Of a stretch of DNA of 64,000 nt, positions 23,684-36,384 are shown in pieces. The notes beneath the pieces were generated by a model. That model had not been told where the DNA came from. It saw only the letters and a list, made by a program, of their open reading frames with translations, and did not search any database. Every line of letters starts with the position of its first letter. Within the stretch, counting starts at the first letter, position 1. The position numbers and the translations under genes are program-made. Origin of the DNA: Amyloporia xantha (taxonomy: Eukaryota; Basidiomycota; Agaricomycetes; Polyporales; Adustoporiaceae); the NCBI GenBank assembly GCA_036971615.1, contig JAYKKR010000003.1:2356001-2420000 (forward strand), given 5' to 3'.

Positions 23684-25031
23684 CGTTGGAGGTGGTCGCA
23701 AGACGTCGGGGGCGACGTGGTCGATGCTGCGCTCAGCAAGACATTCAAGTTGAAATCAGAAGTGATTGTCGTGTACGACGATGGCCCGCAGCGCTCGAGG
23801 ATGATGTCGATTGTGTACCTGTCAGGTACACGCACAGATTAGATGAGATTCGGCTCATTACATTATCTCCTTTAAGACTCCTTACGGTTATCTCTTTGCC
23901 GCTTGCTGTCGATGACGAACGAACGTCAACGGTCAAATGGTCGTCGAGTCTCGACAGTATTACAATAACATTTGCTGTAGCTTACTTGATATTTCTGACT
24001 AGCTTCTCTACAATACCGGACTAGGACTGATGACGGTGTCAGGTTAAAGGCTCTTAATCATTCGAATGGCGTAGGGGAATATTGAAAACTCGCGCTGGTG
24101 CGCGAGGCCTATAGCTATGCTACTCGGAGCCTGCGTGATTCAGGCAGCGTGAAAATAATCACCTATACAGCCCGAACTGGTTAAGTATCCTGAACGCAGG
24201 ACATGGTACGAAAACAAAGCCATGTCGCGGCACCAAACCCCTTCCCCTAGGCCTTCCGCTATCAGCGAGCTTTGTTCACAACGTTGTTGCTCAGGCTTTC
24301 GGACATTTTTAAGTTGGGACGGAATTTAATCTGCTCGACGCTGCAGGCATACTGTACTTACTTCCGTGCCCTTTGGGAGCACAAACCTCATTCATTGAAT
24401 CATATGCATTGCCCCCATTGATTAGTGTTGCACTGGCAGAGGTTCTCCGTCGGAGTCCGTCCAGCAAATTGGCAATGTACAATGCTTACTATAGAGTTTA
24501 CTATACCTACGTACCTTATACATGGGGTGGTCTGTCAATATCTGCCAAGCAACCGATTTGGTTCATTCCCCGTCCAAAACACTAGTACTAGTCTGATTGC
24601 AAGTTCAATAGCTTAGCATTCGCGTGTCAGCTGGCACTAGTACTCATGGATCATGCATAAGTTGGTACCGGTCTTCACATCCTTACCACCTCAGGCCTCA
24701 GCTACAGGCTCATCAACGCAAGTCAAAAAAGACCTCGAGCTCTCGTAATAGCAAGTAGTATATACATGCACACGAAATCATAGCAAACATTGCGGTATCG
24801 TATAACGGCCATGCAGATTGTAGTAGTACACATTAATAGACAATGACGACAGTAATATCACACCAAAGATAACTTTCCGGGCCAACACCACCACCACGAC
24901 ACATCGCACCCGTCGTTCTCACTCAAACACTCAACACCCACCAAACAGGCACAGCACGCAACCCAGAAACCCACGACTCGCGGGCACCCAGGCGCACACT
25001 GCGCGGGGAAAACCGCGGCCGCGCGGGCGGC
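23684..25031. other. Intergenic, promoter side of WDR48
   Basis: About 1.35 kb between the WDR48 start and the 3' end of the hexose transporter. It shows only short open frames and no domain. It should contain the WDR48 promoter and the transporter 3' UTR. Confidence 0.5.
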
Positions 25032-27344
25032 TTACACCTTTTGGGGCGCAGGCTGCGCGTACTCCTTGCGCATCGTCGGGTCTGGCTCGCCCGTCTTCTC
25101 GATGCGCTCCTCCGTGCCCGTCGCGAGCGGCTTGTGGTTCTCCGCCGCGCGGCTCTGCTCGATGAGGTCCTGGCGGTTCTCGAAGCCCGGGGGCGCCCAG
25201 GTGCGCGACGACCACGGCTTGCAGAAGGGGTCGTTGTACATCTGCCAAACACGACGAACCACGCAGTCAGCACACACACGTTGGCATGAGGAGCACGGGA
25301 AATAAGAGGCACGCACCATGTCGACGCTCTCGAGCGAGAGGTCGGACGACTCGTACAGGAAGAAGTACACGATGACCGCGCCCGTGAGGTTGCACGCCGC
25401 GAAGACGAACCCGTACCGGAACTTGATCGCCTTGACGATGAACGGCGTGAAGAACGCGAGGAGGAAGTTCCACAGCCAGTTGCTCGCCGTCGAGATCGCC
25501 GCCTGCTTCGCACGCGTCCGCGTCGGGAACGTCTCGCCGACAAGGATCCAGATACCGGGCGCCCAGGTCGTCGCGTAGCCAAGGATGAACAGGCACGCGG
25601 AGACGATCATGAGCTTGCCGATCCCCGGGTTCGTCGACGGGTCCTTCGCGGTCCCGGCGGCGGCGAAGACGAACAGCCAGCACGACTGCCAGACGCCGCC
25701 GATGATGAGCGGGTAGCGACGGCCGAACTTTTCCATGATGTACAGTCCGCCGAACGTGCACCCGAAGTTGACGGCACCGAGGATGATCTGGGTGATGAAC
25801 GAGTCCTGGATACCGACCGATTGGAAGATCGTGGCACCGTACTGTCAACGCCAATTAGCATCAGGCCCCACAACCCAAAAAGGAAACCGCGCATATACTC
25901 ACGTAGAAGAAGTAGTTGGCACCGGTGAGCTGCTGGAACATTTGCAGGGTCGAGACTGCACGCGTGGGCACATCAGCAAAACAGAACACATACAAAACAG
26001 CAAAACCAACGCACTCAAAAGCGTCCTGTAAAGCTGCTTCCGCTCCACAGTGAAGCAGTCCCACCAGCCAGCCTGCACCTGCTTCTCGTACTCGACAGCC
26101 TCGCGCATCTCCTCCAGCTCACGCGAGATGACGAAGTGGTCCGCCGCCTCTGATGCGGGCACACCGCGGCTCGCAGCAAGCGAAAGTCGCGCCTGGTCGT
26201 ACTTGCCGTTGCGCGTGAGCCAACGGGGCGACTCGGGCATGAACAGGATACCGATGCCGAGGATCGCAGGCCACACGAATGAGATACCAACGACGGTGCG
26301 CCATGAACTGGCACCGTCGAGCGAACGGGCACCGATAGATATACAGTCTGTACAAACTTGTCAGCACACAATGTGACAGGGTGGACACGACACGCGGTAC
26401 GCACAAGCTACGAGGATACCGAAAGTGATGAAGAGCTGGTACGTCGCGGTCAGCGTACCACGGATCTGACTGGGCGCAGTCTCCGCCTGGTACATGGGGA
26501 CCGCCGCACTAAGCGAACCGACACCCAGACCGGAAATCAGACGGCCGACAGCGAATTGCTGCCAGACATGGTCGGAGGTGATCTGGATGACGACGCCGAT
26601 CGCAAACACAACACACTCTGCGGACATGGCGTAGCGGCGGCCGAGGTAGTCAGCGGTTCTATATCGGGAGACAGGACAAAGTTAGCAAGCGCACAAACAC
26701 GGCTCAAAAATCACGTCATGCGAAGGATCGAGGAGCGCGCGGGCGGGGGCAATGGAACAACGTCGGAGGGAGACGATCGGTAGGGAGGTGGAGAGGAAGT
26801 GTGGGGTGGGAAACAGCAACGGACGAACAGAGTGCGAGATGCGGGGACGGGATGCACCGCGGCGGATGTAGAAGAAGCGGGGGCAATGGGAAAGACACTC
26901 ACGGTGCACCGATAATTGCGCCGACCAGAGTACCGATACTGAGCAGGGCGACGATCAAGCCCTCGCGGACGATGGTGAACGAACATGTATCTGCGTCGCC
27001 CGGGGTGCTGCAGGTGGCGAAGCGGAGGAGGAAATCCTTCATGAGGAGAATATCCGAAATTTGACCTGTGTCATACTGAATAGGGGGAAAACGGGCATTA
27101 GATTGCCGGGCGTGCTACACGGTCACAAAGTCACTCACACCAAAGATGAACTGTGGGGGAATGCGTTAACGACTGTTACGACGTAGAGAGCGAGGTGTGC
27201 TTACCCCTCCCATTGAGGCCAAGACGGCGAGGCCGATGGCCATGTACCCGATGGGCACTCCCTGCCTGTCGAATGCCAAGCATCAGACTGCGGAAGCAAG
27301 TGCAGGTGAGGAGAGGGGACATACGCATAGAAGAAGACGGCCAT
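25032..27344 (-). CDS. Hexose transporter, MFS sugar porter family
   Basis: ATG at 27344; the first exon (MAVFFYA) is only 20 bases and joins QGVPIGYMAIGLAVLASMGG. It then reads FIFGYDTGQISDI, the sugar-porter helix 1 signature, LIVALLSIGTLVGAIIGAP, DYLGRRYAMS, VGRLISGLGVGSLSAAVPMY, QIRGTLTATYQLFITFGIL, MPESPRWLTRNGKYDQAR, FQQLTGANYFFYYGATIF, GRRYPLIIGGVWQS, and a terminal GIWILVGETFPTRTRAKQA. Twelve helices fit the family length of about 530 residues. The usual PETKG after helix 12 is replaced by LYESSDLSLESVDMMY, a form seen in fungal Hxt-like proteins. Seven or more short introns. Role: proton- or facilitator-type hexose uptake at the plasma membrane; substrate cannot be told from sequence. 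Confidence 0.92.
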
Positions 27345-28329
27345 GGTTAGAGTGAACTAGTTAGCGGCGTGATCGAGGATATGGGTAGCGTAAGAGTCGT
27401 TGCGCAGTCTTGTGACAGGAAGTGGAGAGTGGGGGCGGGGGTGTTGATGGGGGAGGAAAGGGGGAGGGGGAACACGAGGACACGGAGAGGAGAGAGGAGA
27501 AGATATGGGGGGAGGCTGGCCGATCGAACGAGCTGGAAATTCCTCGGAAGATGGAACGGGTCGAGCTAAGCGAGGAGGGGCCTTATAACCGCTGGAGGAA
27601 AGGTTGATTTGTGACATCATGACTAAACGTTGTCCCATGTTGGCATGTGCGCGCCGCCAACTCCCCCATTCGCCGAAAATGTGGAGTCGATCCAGGCGCC
27701 GGACCACCCGGCGTCGCTCGTCGACGCTCCTCCGCACCCCGCCGCCGTTCCGGAACACCCTTGGGCCCCCGCCTGCACAGGGGGGGAAGAGGCGGCCGAG
27801 GACGTGCTGGGCCATGGTGCGGATAACTGTTTTGGCAGCGGTCTGCGGCCTGACTGGAAGGATTTGGATCCTTCCGCGCGAGCGAAATCTCCATGCTTCC
27901 CCAGGTTGCCCAGAGATATCAGGCATCTGCCATCAGCTGGAGCCCCGCAAGACCGGGTGGATCGATATGAAAGCGGAGGGCGTAGCCTGAGAATGTGTTC
28001 GGCAGAGCAGACGCTACGTGCAAGAAATCGGACCGGAATTGAGCCTAAGCTGTGGTGGCGGGACGCAGCTGCAGGCGTTGAGTGCGCGGCCGCATGCCAC
28101 ACACCCCGCTTCATCCGTTCTGCCCCCATCTGATCAGCGATCGGTCCCGGTCCCTGCTTACTGCTTATGACATAAACCTGACTCATCACGTGTCCCTACA
28201 GAAGTAACAGAACCATTTCCTTCAGCCCCCGCCCGTCCCAATTCAATTCGACAACACGACGCCCGCTGATCCTACCTCATCGCATCGAGCAGCGCAGCGT
28301 CTCCTAAACAAGCACCATCGCTTCCCATA
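27345..28329. other. Upstream of hexose transporter, no gene assigned
   Basis: Several overlapping frames on both strands (for example 27357-27926 minus, 27623-28189 minus, 27630-28133 plus) overlap each other extensively and are proline/arginine/serine-rich, as expected from GC-rich non-coding DNA. None has a domain. The part next to 27345 should hold the transporter promoter. Confidence 0.45.
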
Positions 28330-28485
28330 ATGTCGACCAGTCCCATCATTTTGATTCCCCCTGACAAGCCACGGCTTCATTTTCTTCCCTCGGCTGCTCT
28401 CGGCTCATCGGCGCAATTGAGCAAGACCCGGATCCGGGAACAACTCCTCGTAGGCTCGTACAACCGCCTTCGCAAGGACCTCTGA
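28330..28485 (+). CDS. Small hypothetical ORF with promoter-like leader
   Basis: A 51-codon frame, MSTSPIILIPPDKPRLHF to SYNRLRKDL, preceded by a pyrimidine-rich, AC-rich leader ending CCCATAATG that looks like a fungal 5' UTR. No splice continuation or known domain was found. It could be a genuine small protein, the first exon of an undetected gene, or chance. Confidence 0.2.
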   Translation: MSTSPIILIPPDKPRLHFLPSAALGSSAQLSKTRIREQLLVGSYNRLRKDL

Positions 28486-31400
28486 CAGTGTCCAGCACCA
28501 AGGCTCACATTGCGGCGACATCAGTCAGACTTTCCTCAGCTAATAAGCAGTACTGGTCGGGCTTGTAATGAAACTGGAGAGCCCAAAGTCAATAAGCTGC
28601 CAGAAGTAGCCACCAAGTTCGAGGCGCACAGACGACCAATAGCGCCGCCTGGAATGCTTACGTAACCGAAACCTGGCTGCAGCATTTCGAATGAGGCCAG
28701 ATGACTTGGATGATACAGGTTTCATTATTCGTGCGTCCACAACTCTCGGAGCATGCGCAGCAGCGCCGAACTTCCAGTTCACATTCGACCTTAGTAGTAT
28801 GCAGGCATTTCAAGTCGAATTGCAAAATATTGTCTTTCCCCACTTGTGAACAGTGAAGGCCCGTCTGAAATCCGCCGGGCTGGCCTTGTTCCCACTGCCC
28901 GGGGTCCCGCTTCGTCAGACCACGCACAACGCATGGCCATCCGCGCCCACCACCCCCAAGCCGCGGGCTGGAACACGGCCTGCCGCTCCCAGGCTGGACA
29001 ACAGACGTCGTCCGTGGCCTCGGCCTCGAAACTCGAAAGCACGAGAATCCTCCCGCCCGAGCGCTCAGCGCAGCGTCTGGTTTCTGGGGAAACCAGGGGT
29101 GGGCCCGGGGACGGAGGGGAGCGCTCAGCGCACGCACGATGCGGGGCGCACGGGGGTGCAGAACGTTTAGCCTATCGGAACACGCTTCCCAGTTCCCCGC
29201 CGGGTCGCCCGTGTCGTGCGGAACAGCAGGGGGTTCTCGTCAGCTCGTCCTTCTCAAGGCCTCGGACCATGGTCGATGACTTATGGTGAGACTTGAGCTG
29301 CACGTCAGATTTTTCGTCCGTGCGCTGTGCGGGGTAGTAAGCGGGGTAGTAAGCAGGCTCGTAACACGCTGTGCAGTGTGCGTACGCAAGAGCAGTTGGT
29401 CATCCAGGACGGGCAGTGGACGAGGACCAGAGCAAGCCCCGCGTTCTTACTCTGTTCGCCGCTCAATGCAGTCAGCCCATCCACGATCCCACCACTGTCG
29501 GATTAGGCCATGCTCGCACGACTTCGCATCTCGATCACCGTCGACTGATAGAGTGTGCCACGGATCTTGGGGCTCTTCCCCGAGAAGCAGCGGGGGCCGC
29601 AGAAGCAGCGATGGAGAGGGGAAAAGGATTCCAGGAAGCGGGGTGGAAGCGGGGAGAAGATGCGGGGAGCAGCGGCCCGAGGGAAGGCGCAGCCTCAGAG
29701 CCTCTCGCCCACAGCCGCCCAACGGACGCTGTACCGTGTCCATTGTTCAATGTCCGTTGCCCAATTCAACGTGCAGTCTCGTCCGTGATCCAGCGAATTT
29801 CCGACCAACGCAGCTCTTCGTGAAGGGGGGACGTTCTGAAGCGCGAAGGCGTCCGTTGGATCGCATGTGGCATGCATGCTTGACAGACGGCGACCTCGCC
29901 GTGGTCCCCCCGCAGGGCCGCAGTGCGGATCCTGGAATTCTGGTGGGCTCCGCGTGGGCTTTGAGCGTATTTCCGAGGTATGTACGCGTACGTGTCTACT
30001 GGCGTGGCCGGACCGATCCTGATCAGAATGCAGGAGATCCATCATCAGAGTGCCAAGGGAGGTGGTGGGTGGTTGGGGAAGGCGCGCTGCGCCCGGCCCA
30101 CCGGAGTCTCGAGTCTCGACCTATTGATTCTGGATCTTGACGTGGGTACCTATCACCCCGGTGCTGTATGACACAGAGAACGCATCTATCGAGGGTGAGT
30201 ATGACAATACGAAGCGCGTTCATTTCCGGGGATCGGGGAGCGTCGGGGGCTGGGCTGGGCGCTGGTGCTCACTGCTGATCGCGCGAGTCGTCCCAGTCGG
30301 GACGGCGAAGACGTGGATGAAGACGTAAGTTTTAGAGATCAGGAATGTAGAGTGACGTGCTCGGGTGAAATTCATTGAGTGGCGGTAAGAGGTCTGACCG
30401 ATAAAGCACTACACTGCATAATGCATAATGGTATGCTCGCGAGTGGCCGCTCGGAGGATGTAGTGACCCCGCGCGGGGAACGGATGCCGATGCGACGGGC
30501 GTTCGCTGGCATCTGATCTCATGGCTATGCCGGGATTGGACGGCGTATGCATAGAGCGGGTCAGGATCGATGAGTCCGTGAAGGGAAGGCGGACGGTGAC
30601 GCGCGACGGTCGCAGTATGTAGGAGAAGGCGGATCGTCGTCTTGAAACGCGGTGCGACTGCGAGGAGGGCAGGTCACGGGGGAGGTGATTCGCGCTGCAG
30701 AAAAGCGATATCTTGGGTTCCTGATGAAGCGATGAAGCTTTAAGTGGCAGTGGTTCGATGAGGGTATCTCTACCAGACGAGACGATGCATACAGGTGATG
30801 AGAGAGCGATTCGAGAAACTTTCGAGAAGTGACTGGTGACGTCATGGTTGAGCGCGATGAACGGCGGTATCGGTGTCGCCTACGAGCGATCATATAGCCA
30901 GTAGTGTCTACGTCCTTAGGGCGTCATATCGCCAGTGACCAGTCTCGACAGCCATAAATGAGGAAGAAGCGCAAGTACGTCCTCGGTGCACGAGCTTCTC
31001 AGTCTCAGAAATGTGCAGGTTTCTTGGTCGAGATACACAGATCCGCTCAGAATAGCCGCGGCGTGGGACCGGCGGACCAGTGTGCACTGCGCATACAGGT
31101 ACCACGTAGACATTGTAGAACACCGAGTGAGACCAGGCCTGATCTGGGTGAGAATAAAATGCGGGAAGCCGCGGGCTTGGGAGCTTGCACACGGCGAGCG
31201 ACGACTGACTGAGCGTAGGATACATTACCCAGCTCTGTGGAAACGCGTGTCTTGCATATCACAAGTCCCAGCAGTGGGCTTTGAACGTGAACTCGGGATA
31301 GTGAACCATGTCACAAAGATGTCATCAGTAAGCCAACGATGTCATCTGCGCACGGCACACCGGTCAACTCGTCTCCACAAGAATGCAGCTCATATCTGAC

Positions 31401-32594
31401 TCACCGGCTGGGAGTCCTGCTTGAACCTGTCGCCAAGACTGTCCGGTAAACTCACTCGCGCTTCTAAATATAACCATCACTTCTCACATTATTAGACGCT
31501 TCTGTGGCAAGCCTGAGAAGCGACAGTATCGCGGGAAGAGGAAGATTGGTATAGACGGATATTCGTCATTGTATACATTCGAGCTGAGCCGCTAGGTCAA
31601 CTGCGTAGTCACGGTGCGGTGTCCGTAGGGTTGCACCATCCGACCACAGCCATCCAACGCGACCAATCATTAGCATATCACATTCGTTTCGATGAAGTGA
31701 GAGTGTTGCCTACAGCCCAGTCACTGGTTAGTTGTGTTCAGTTGCTGTGTTGAGAATGAGAATGATCAGAGAGGTGTCGCAGAGACCGATGATTAGTACT
31801 GAGACAAAGTGTATTTGCCCAGATATCCAGCCACACCCCTTCAAGGACAGAGCATTCCAAGTACCGAGACTAGTAGAACCGAAATAGTACATCAGCTTAT
31901 CCAGTCCCATTAGTTTGTGACGAATCTCAGGAGAATATCCGGAAGAGCTGGGAACCAGTGGCGTTTGGCTTGACGAATCCAAAAGAAAGCTACACTGTGG
32001 CACATTGGCGTTACAAAGCGTTCAGTCGCACAGAACATGACAGTGAGACTCAGAGAATAGAACCAACCTACGGAATGTACTAGCTCGTGCTCTTTAGTCA
32101 TCGCATTAGTATAGAGGATGAAACACAGCTTATTCGACGTGCTCTTGAACCTTACCACTTACACTGCCTTAAGAGTTAGCGTCACAACTTACAAGAGGAT
32201 ATCTACCTTGGATGCCGTATTCGAGGAGATGCCTTGCCACTGATCCTGTAGTAAACAAGGCGTGTCAAAGCTGTAACTTATCGTGTCCCGAGAGGGCAAA
32301 ATGTAGAACGTGCTATGACACGTTGTTGTGGATATCTCTTTGATTGGGCGTACCTCCACCGTCCGATGCCAACTCTGCGCTTCGATGCACTGCACTCGGT
32401 CAAAGGAGCATTCAAAGCGATGCGTTTTGGCGCCTTGTCGTGGCAGTGGCTGAGGCAGTTGTGGCCGGATGTGGGTCCATGAACATTGCTTAGTCAGCAA
32501 GCACAGGCCGCAGTCAGCCGCTCCAAGCTCTACTTAACCGTACCCTCCTTACCTGACTTCCCAATTCAACAAGCATCACTTCCAAGCATACATA
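28486..32594. other. Gene-poor 4.1 kb stretch
   Basis: No gene supported. 28.8-30.2 kb is GC-rich and gives long but compositionally biased frames, including a 285-codon plus-strand frame at 29283-30140 rich in R, S, G and P with no domain. A tandem 12-mer (GGGGTAGTAAGC twice) lies at 29331-29354. From 30.9 to 32.5 kb, minus-strand frames near 31728-32158 contain hydrophobic stretches (for example FVSVLIIGLCDTSLIILIL) that could be relics of another membrane-protein gene, but no family motif is present. Confidence 0.4.
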
Positions 32595-33938
32595 ATGGCC
32601 GAAACCAAGGCAAGTAAATCTAGTCCATATGTTTTTCTCATCTCTGACTCTGAAGACAGGGACCAGCTATCGCTTCCAACAAGCTGGCCATGTCTCGCGC
32701 ACTCGGTGCCGCATTCCTCAACCACCAAGTTCAACAGCTCGAGAAGACAGTGTCGGATGCAGGACCTGGAGGCGGAAATTGGCGCGAGCGTCGTACCCCG
32801 AACGCAGGGGATAATCACCATGGCCACGATGGGAAACGCTCCCGCGGGGCACCCCCGAAGGTGATCAAGAGGCGAGATGGCGACGGCACTGACACAGACG
32901 GAGAAGAGAAGATGCGACGAGGCCATGGCAGGGATGTGAAGGAACAGAAGGACGCGGACATCGTTGTCGTTGATGCGAGCGTGTTGATCCATGCACTCGC
33001 ACAGGTGAAGAAATGGTGCAGAGACGGGAGAGAGGAGATCATCGTGGTGCCACTGGAAGGTGCGTTTACATGGCTACATCGCAGTAACTACGAAGGCTGA
33101 GAAAGCATAACCTACAGCTCTGAACACCTTGGATCTACTCAAGAAGGGCATGAGCACGTTAGCACAGCGTGCTCGAGCTGCCTCCCGCATTCTCGAAGCG
33201 CAAGTGGGGACCAATCCGCGGGTCCAAGTGCAGCAGGATGATGCATTTGTACTCTGGGACAGTATCTTCGAGAACCCGCCACCTACGGGTTCCCCGGAGT
33301 GGGTGCGGCGCACTATCTGCTGCGCGCGCTGGGAAGTCGAGCACGCCATAGACAGGGAAAATGCCGCACTCCCAGGATCTGGTGCAAACCCCGCGTCCGA
33401 CATTGGCTCTGACAACAAGAAACCCCGTGTTCTGCTCGCAGTACTCTCTCAGACTGCGGAGGCCCAGTCTGAGGCGGTGTTCCCGCCGCATGTACAGGCG
33501 CCCGCCTCACCCGTCCCACTCCCTGCTCCGCAAACCAACCGCCATGAACCGCGGTCTTCTGGTGCGCTGGTCACTGTATGGGCTGCAAAGGCTGGGATTG
33601 AAGTCCTCGAGGTGTCGCCGTCCCCCAATGCTGCCACCAGTGGTGCGCCTGTGCCAAAGAGTATCTCTCCTGTCCGTGACAGCTCCAACGGACGGAGGTC
33701 GCCGCAGGCGACACGGCGTTCAGCGGAGGAAGAGCGCGGAAAGCGGGGTATGCGTAGGAACTCTTACTTGCGTAACGGTGTCGAGCGTGGCGCGGCTCCT
33801 CCGAGTGTTCGGTCCGCACCATCCAGTGGCTTGGTCGAACGGCCTCCTGCGGTCATGGCCATGATGGAGGCAGTAGCGCAACCCAGCCGCGTCGTGCGCG
33901 TCCTTGCCAGAGGTGAGAAACTCGAGCCAGACACATAA
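32595..33938 (+). CDS. PIN-domain-like protein
   Basis: Three exons: 32595-32609 (MAETK), 32660-33059 and 33118-33938, giving 411 residues in one frame. Intron 1 has a GC-AG border (GCAAGT...ACAG). Intron 2 is GT-AG. The fold is suggested by VVVDASVLIHALAQVKKW near residue 108, an acidic first strand as in PIN nucleases, followed by IVVPLEALNTLDLLKKG. Then come QRARAASRILEAQ and DDAFVLWDSIFENPP, which carry further conserved acids. The C-terminal 200 residues are low-complexity, rich in P, S, R. Similar proteins in basidiomycetes are annotated as PIN-like or nonsense-mediated-decay related. Which RNA it acts on, and whether the active-site acids are complete, cannot be told here. Confidence 0.7.
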
Positions 33939-34572
33939 ACGGCAGCCGCTACACATATCACACTCAAGCGACGCTCAAGGCCAGTCTCCGTTTCTCAAAT
34001 GGGCGTCCAATTATGTTCACTAACAGTCCCTGAAACAGACTGCAAATTCATATACGGCCACAGGTTCCAGCACAGCCTAGAAGTATCCCTTCCCGCTCGC
34101 GCGTGGATGGATCGCGTGGTCAACACACACTGTTATCCTGGCGACCGGTCGACCGACTTCCGTAAGACTGGCGTGACAATGGTTATCGGCAGCGTTCATG
34201 CTGTGAGGATATGGAATGAGACTGCTCTGCGTCAATGCAGGCGTCCCTCATTGGTATGATGTGCAGACTATTGACGATGACTCGGCAGAGAATCTGACGT
34301 CTCTTTCCACTACATGACTGAAGGATCCCGGATTGGATTAGCTCGACGGAAACCTACCTATGCCCTTAAATTCACCACCATCTCATTGTATACATGTATC
34401 CCCCTCCTTGCGTATATGGTCCCAATGATATGTTTTTTCTCCCGACCACTGCCTGAGGTCCGATTACTTGGAGCACGGGTTGTTGGTAGAATAACGATTA
34501 TAATACAGACTTGCAATACTTCCACACATATCACAGCAACTGGTGAGCGCGATGAGCTGAACTCGGGTTCCG
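33939..34572. other. Convergent intergenic region
   Basis: Between the stops of the PIN-like gene and prefoldin 5. Short open frames only. It presumably carries both 3' UTRs. Confidence 0.5.
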
Positions 34573-35208
34573 CTATGCCTTTGAACTCTTTGCCGTTTGC
34601 TCTTGCAACTTCATCTGCATGATATTGATCAGATAATTCATGTTATCCTGCTTCTTCTGGATAGTATCCTGCAAAGCCTCCAGATTCGTCCTGATGTAAT
34701 CAACTTTCGACTCGTAGTGCTTCAGCGCTTGTGCACGAGACTACCACGACAGACCACGACGGGGTGAATAGTAGACGGCGCAGACCTAATCGACACGGCA
34801 TACCTTTTTCACATAATAACCTGTTCCAACATCGACGATCACATTCTCAGCATCGCTCAATTTCCCGGGCACATACAATGAGTTCGTGAGCGGCACGAGA
34901 ATAGTCTTGCCTGGATTACATCGATGAGACTCGAAAGCACACACTCAATCACGTTGTCAGCTCACCTTTATTCTCTGATTTCACCTGTGCGGCATTTTCG
35001 ATACAGGCCCTAAACTTTGCCTGAGCTTGCCGCAGCTGCGCGAACGAATTGGAGAGGTGGCTCAGTTCCTACTCAGACGTCAGGACGTTCGTAGGTGCGA
35101 CTGAGAAGCAAGATGTACCTCTTCCAGCTGCCTGCGCACATCCGCGAGCTGCGGCAAGTCCAGGTCAGTGACATTGATCTGTTGTGTTTGCGAAGAGCTA
35201 GAAGCCAT
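34573..35208 (-). CDS. PFD5: Prefoldin subunit 5
   Basis: Four exons (35119-35208, 34966-35068, 34804-34910, 34573-34740) give 155 residues in a continuous frame. It reads [20 protein letters not shown], an N-terminal helix with [16 protein letters not shown] and [18 protein letters not shown], the beta-hairpin region [37 protein letters not shown], and a C-terminal coiled coil with [18 protein letters not shown]. The KILVPLTxSLYVPG and [14 protein letters not shown] motifs are diagnostic of the alpha-class subunit Pfd5/Gim5. Known role: part of the hexameric prefoldin that hands unfolded actin and tubulin to the CCT chaperonin in the cytosol. Length matches the family. Confidence 0.93.
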
Positions 35209-36301
35209 GTCGATAATCACGCTGCGAGAATCTGTCTGAAGATCGCGAGTCTCTAAACAGCTTTGAGTGAATAGTATCGTCCACAGTGGCAAGGACTTGC
35301 ATACCTATTACCAATTGCAATAGCCAATGAAAGTTAACCTCCCACGTGAATAGAAGATCACATGATCTTCTCGCGTACGATGTCATTACTCATATAGTCG
35401 CGTCTAGTCGCGTTCAGTCAACGCTCGGTTGAGCTTATAAGTACTTGTAACGGTGCGCACTCACATGGAGCTTTTTGGTCTCTACTTACGGTCCGTCAGG
35501 GCAGCGCCATATGTACACAGCTCTCACGGGGCTGAGTATACGCTACGCTGCCATATCTGATTAATTCCAGAACTTCACTCTAATATTTCGTGTCTTATGC
35601 ATAGGTGTGAATCGCGAAGGAAGCCGTAACTGACGTGCAAAAGGCGAGAACTACGTATGCAGAGGAGGTGCGAATGACACGTGCACTCAGATATATTCAT
35701 TTCAGAGTCTACTGTTACGGGCCTAATTATTAATAGCACTGCGACGCGTCGAGAAGAAACTTGTAAAAAGTTCCAGCAAACCATTCGAAAGGCTGTGCGA
35801 GACGGCAACTGCACTTATGTTCTCTATTTTATCCTTAGACATCAGCCGGCCGTCAAGTGCAGGCGAACTACGCTATTTGCGCAAAGACTCTATTAATGAG
35901 CATTCACACGTCATACATGTGCGCTTCATCTTTTACGAGAGGCAAATCCACCTATGCTGTTTAAATTTCTAGGTACATGGCGGTAGTAGTAACATGAAGC
36001 TCGGTCCATCGCGTTTCCACACCACGCGTGAAGCCTAATACCAAGCAGAGTCGACCGAATATAATCAATAGCTGTTGAAGCAGAGCTAGATGATGATTCT
36101 CTGAACAACCAATTGGCATGATGGTAACATATTGTTTGTGTTCATACACGTCTGGTCTTGACTTGCGTGGTCGAGAGATGAACAGGCTCGAGCGAGGCGG
36201 CACAACTTCCTCATGCGTGTATACACGATGCTGGTGCCAGACAAACAAAAATTACAAAATAGCTGGATCTCGTCGCACTAAAGCGAAACTCATAACTCGA
36301 T
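35209..36301. other. Prefoldin 5 upstream region, no gene seen
   Basis: 1.1 kb between the prefoldin start and the tRNA-Gly gene. It contains only short frames without motifs. The first few hundred bases are the likely promoter of prefoldin 5. Confidence 0.45.
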
Positions 36302-36384
36302 TGCGTGCGCCGGGAATCGAACCCGAGGCAGGGCCAAGCAGCTTGCGATGGGAAGACCCTATGTTACCATTACACCACACACGC
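36302..36384 (-). tRNA. tRNA-Gly(CCC) with 12-base intron
   Basis: Folds as a cloverleaf on the minus strand. The acceptor GCGTGTG pairs with CGCACGC. The D arm is GTGT/ACAT around AATGGTA. The anticodon stem GGGTC pairs with GGCCC, and the T arm is TCGGG-TTCGATT-CCCGG. The loop reads TTCCCA, placing anticodon CCC at 34-36. A 12-base intron TCGCAAGCTGCT follows position 37, the canonical site. Mature length is 71 bases. No CCA is encoded, as expected in eukaryotes. A-box and B-box promoter elements are internal. Confidence 0.88.

Noticed and set aside
22941..23842. Long plus-strand frames across the WDR48 first exon
   Set aside because: Antisense shadows of the well-supported minus-strand coding exon.
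27357..28189. Several frames of 165-190 codons on both strands
   Set aside because: They overlap one another and look like GC-driven openness; no motif or leader.
29283..30140. 285-codon plus-strand open frame
   Set aside because: Strong R/S/G/P bias from GC-rich DNA, competing long frames on the other strand, no domain, no introns.
31728..32158. Hydrophobic minus-strand frames, possible pheromone receptor
   Set aside because: No STE3 or DUF6533 landmarks, frames do not join, hydrophobicity alone is weak evidence.
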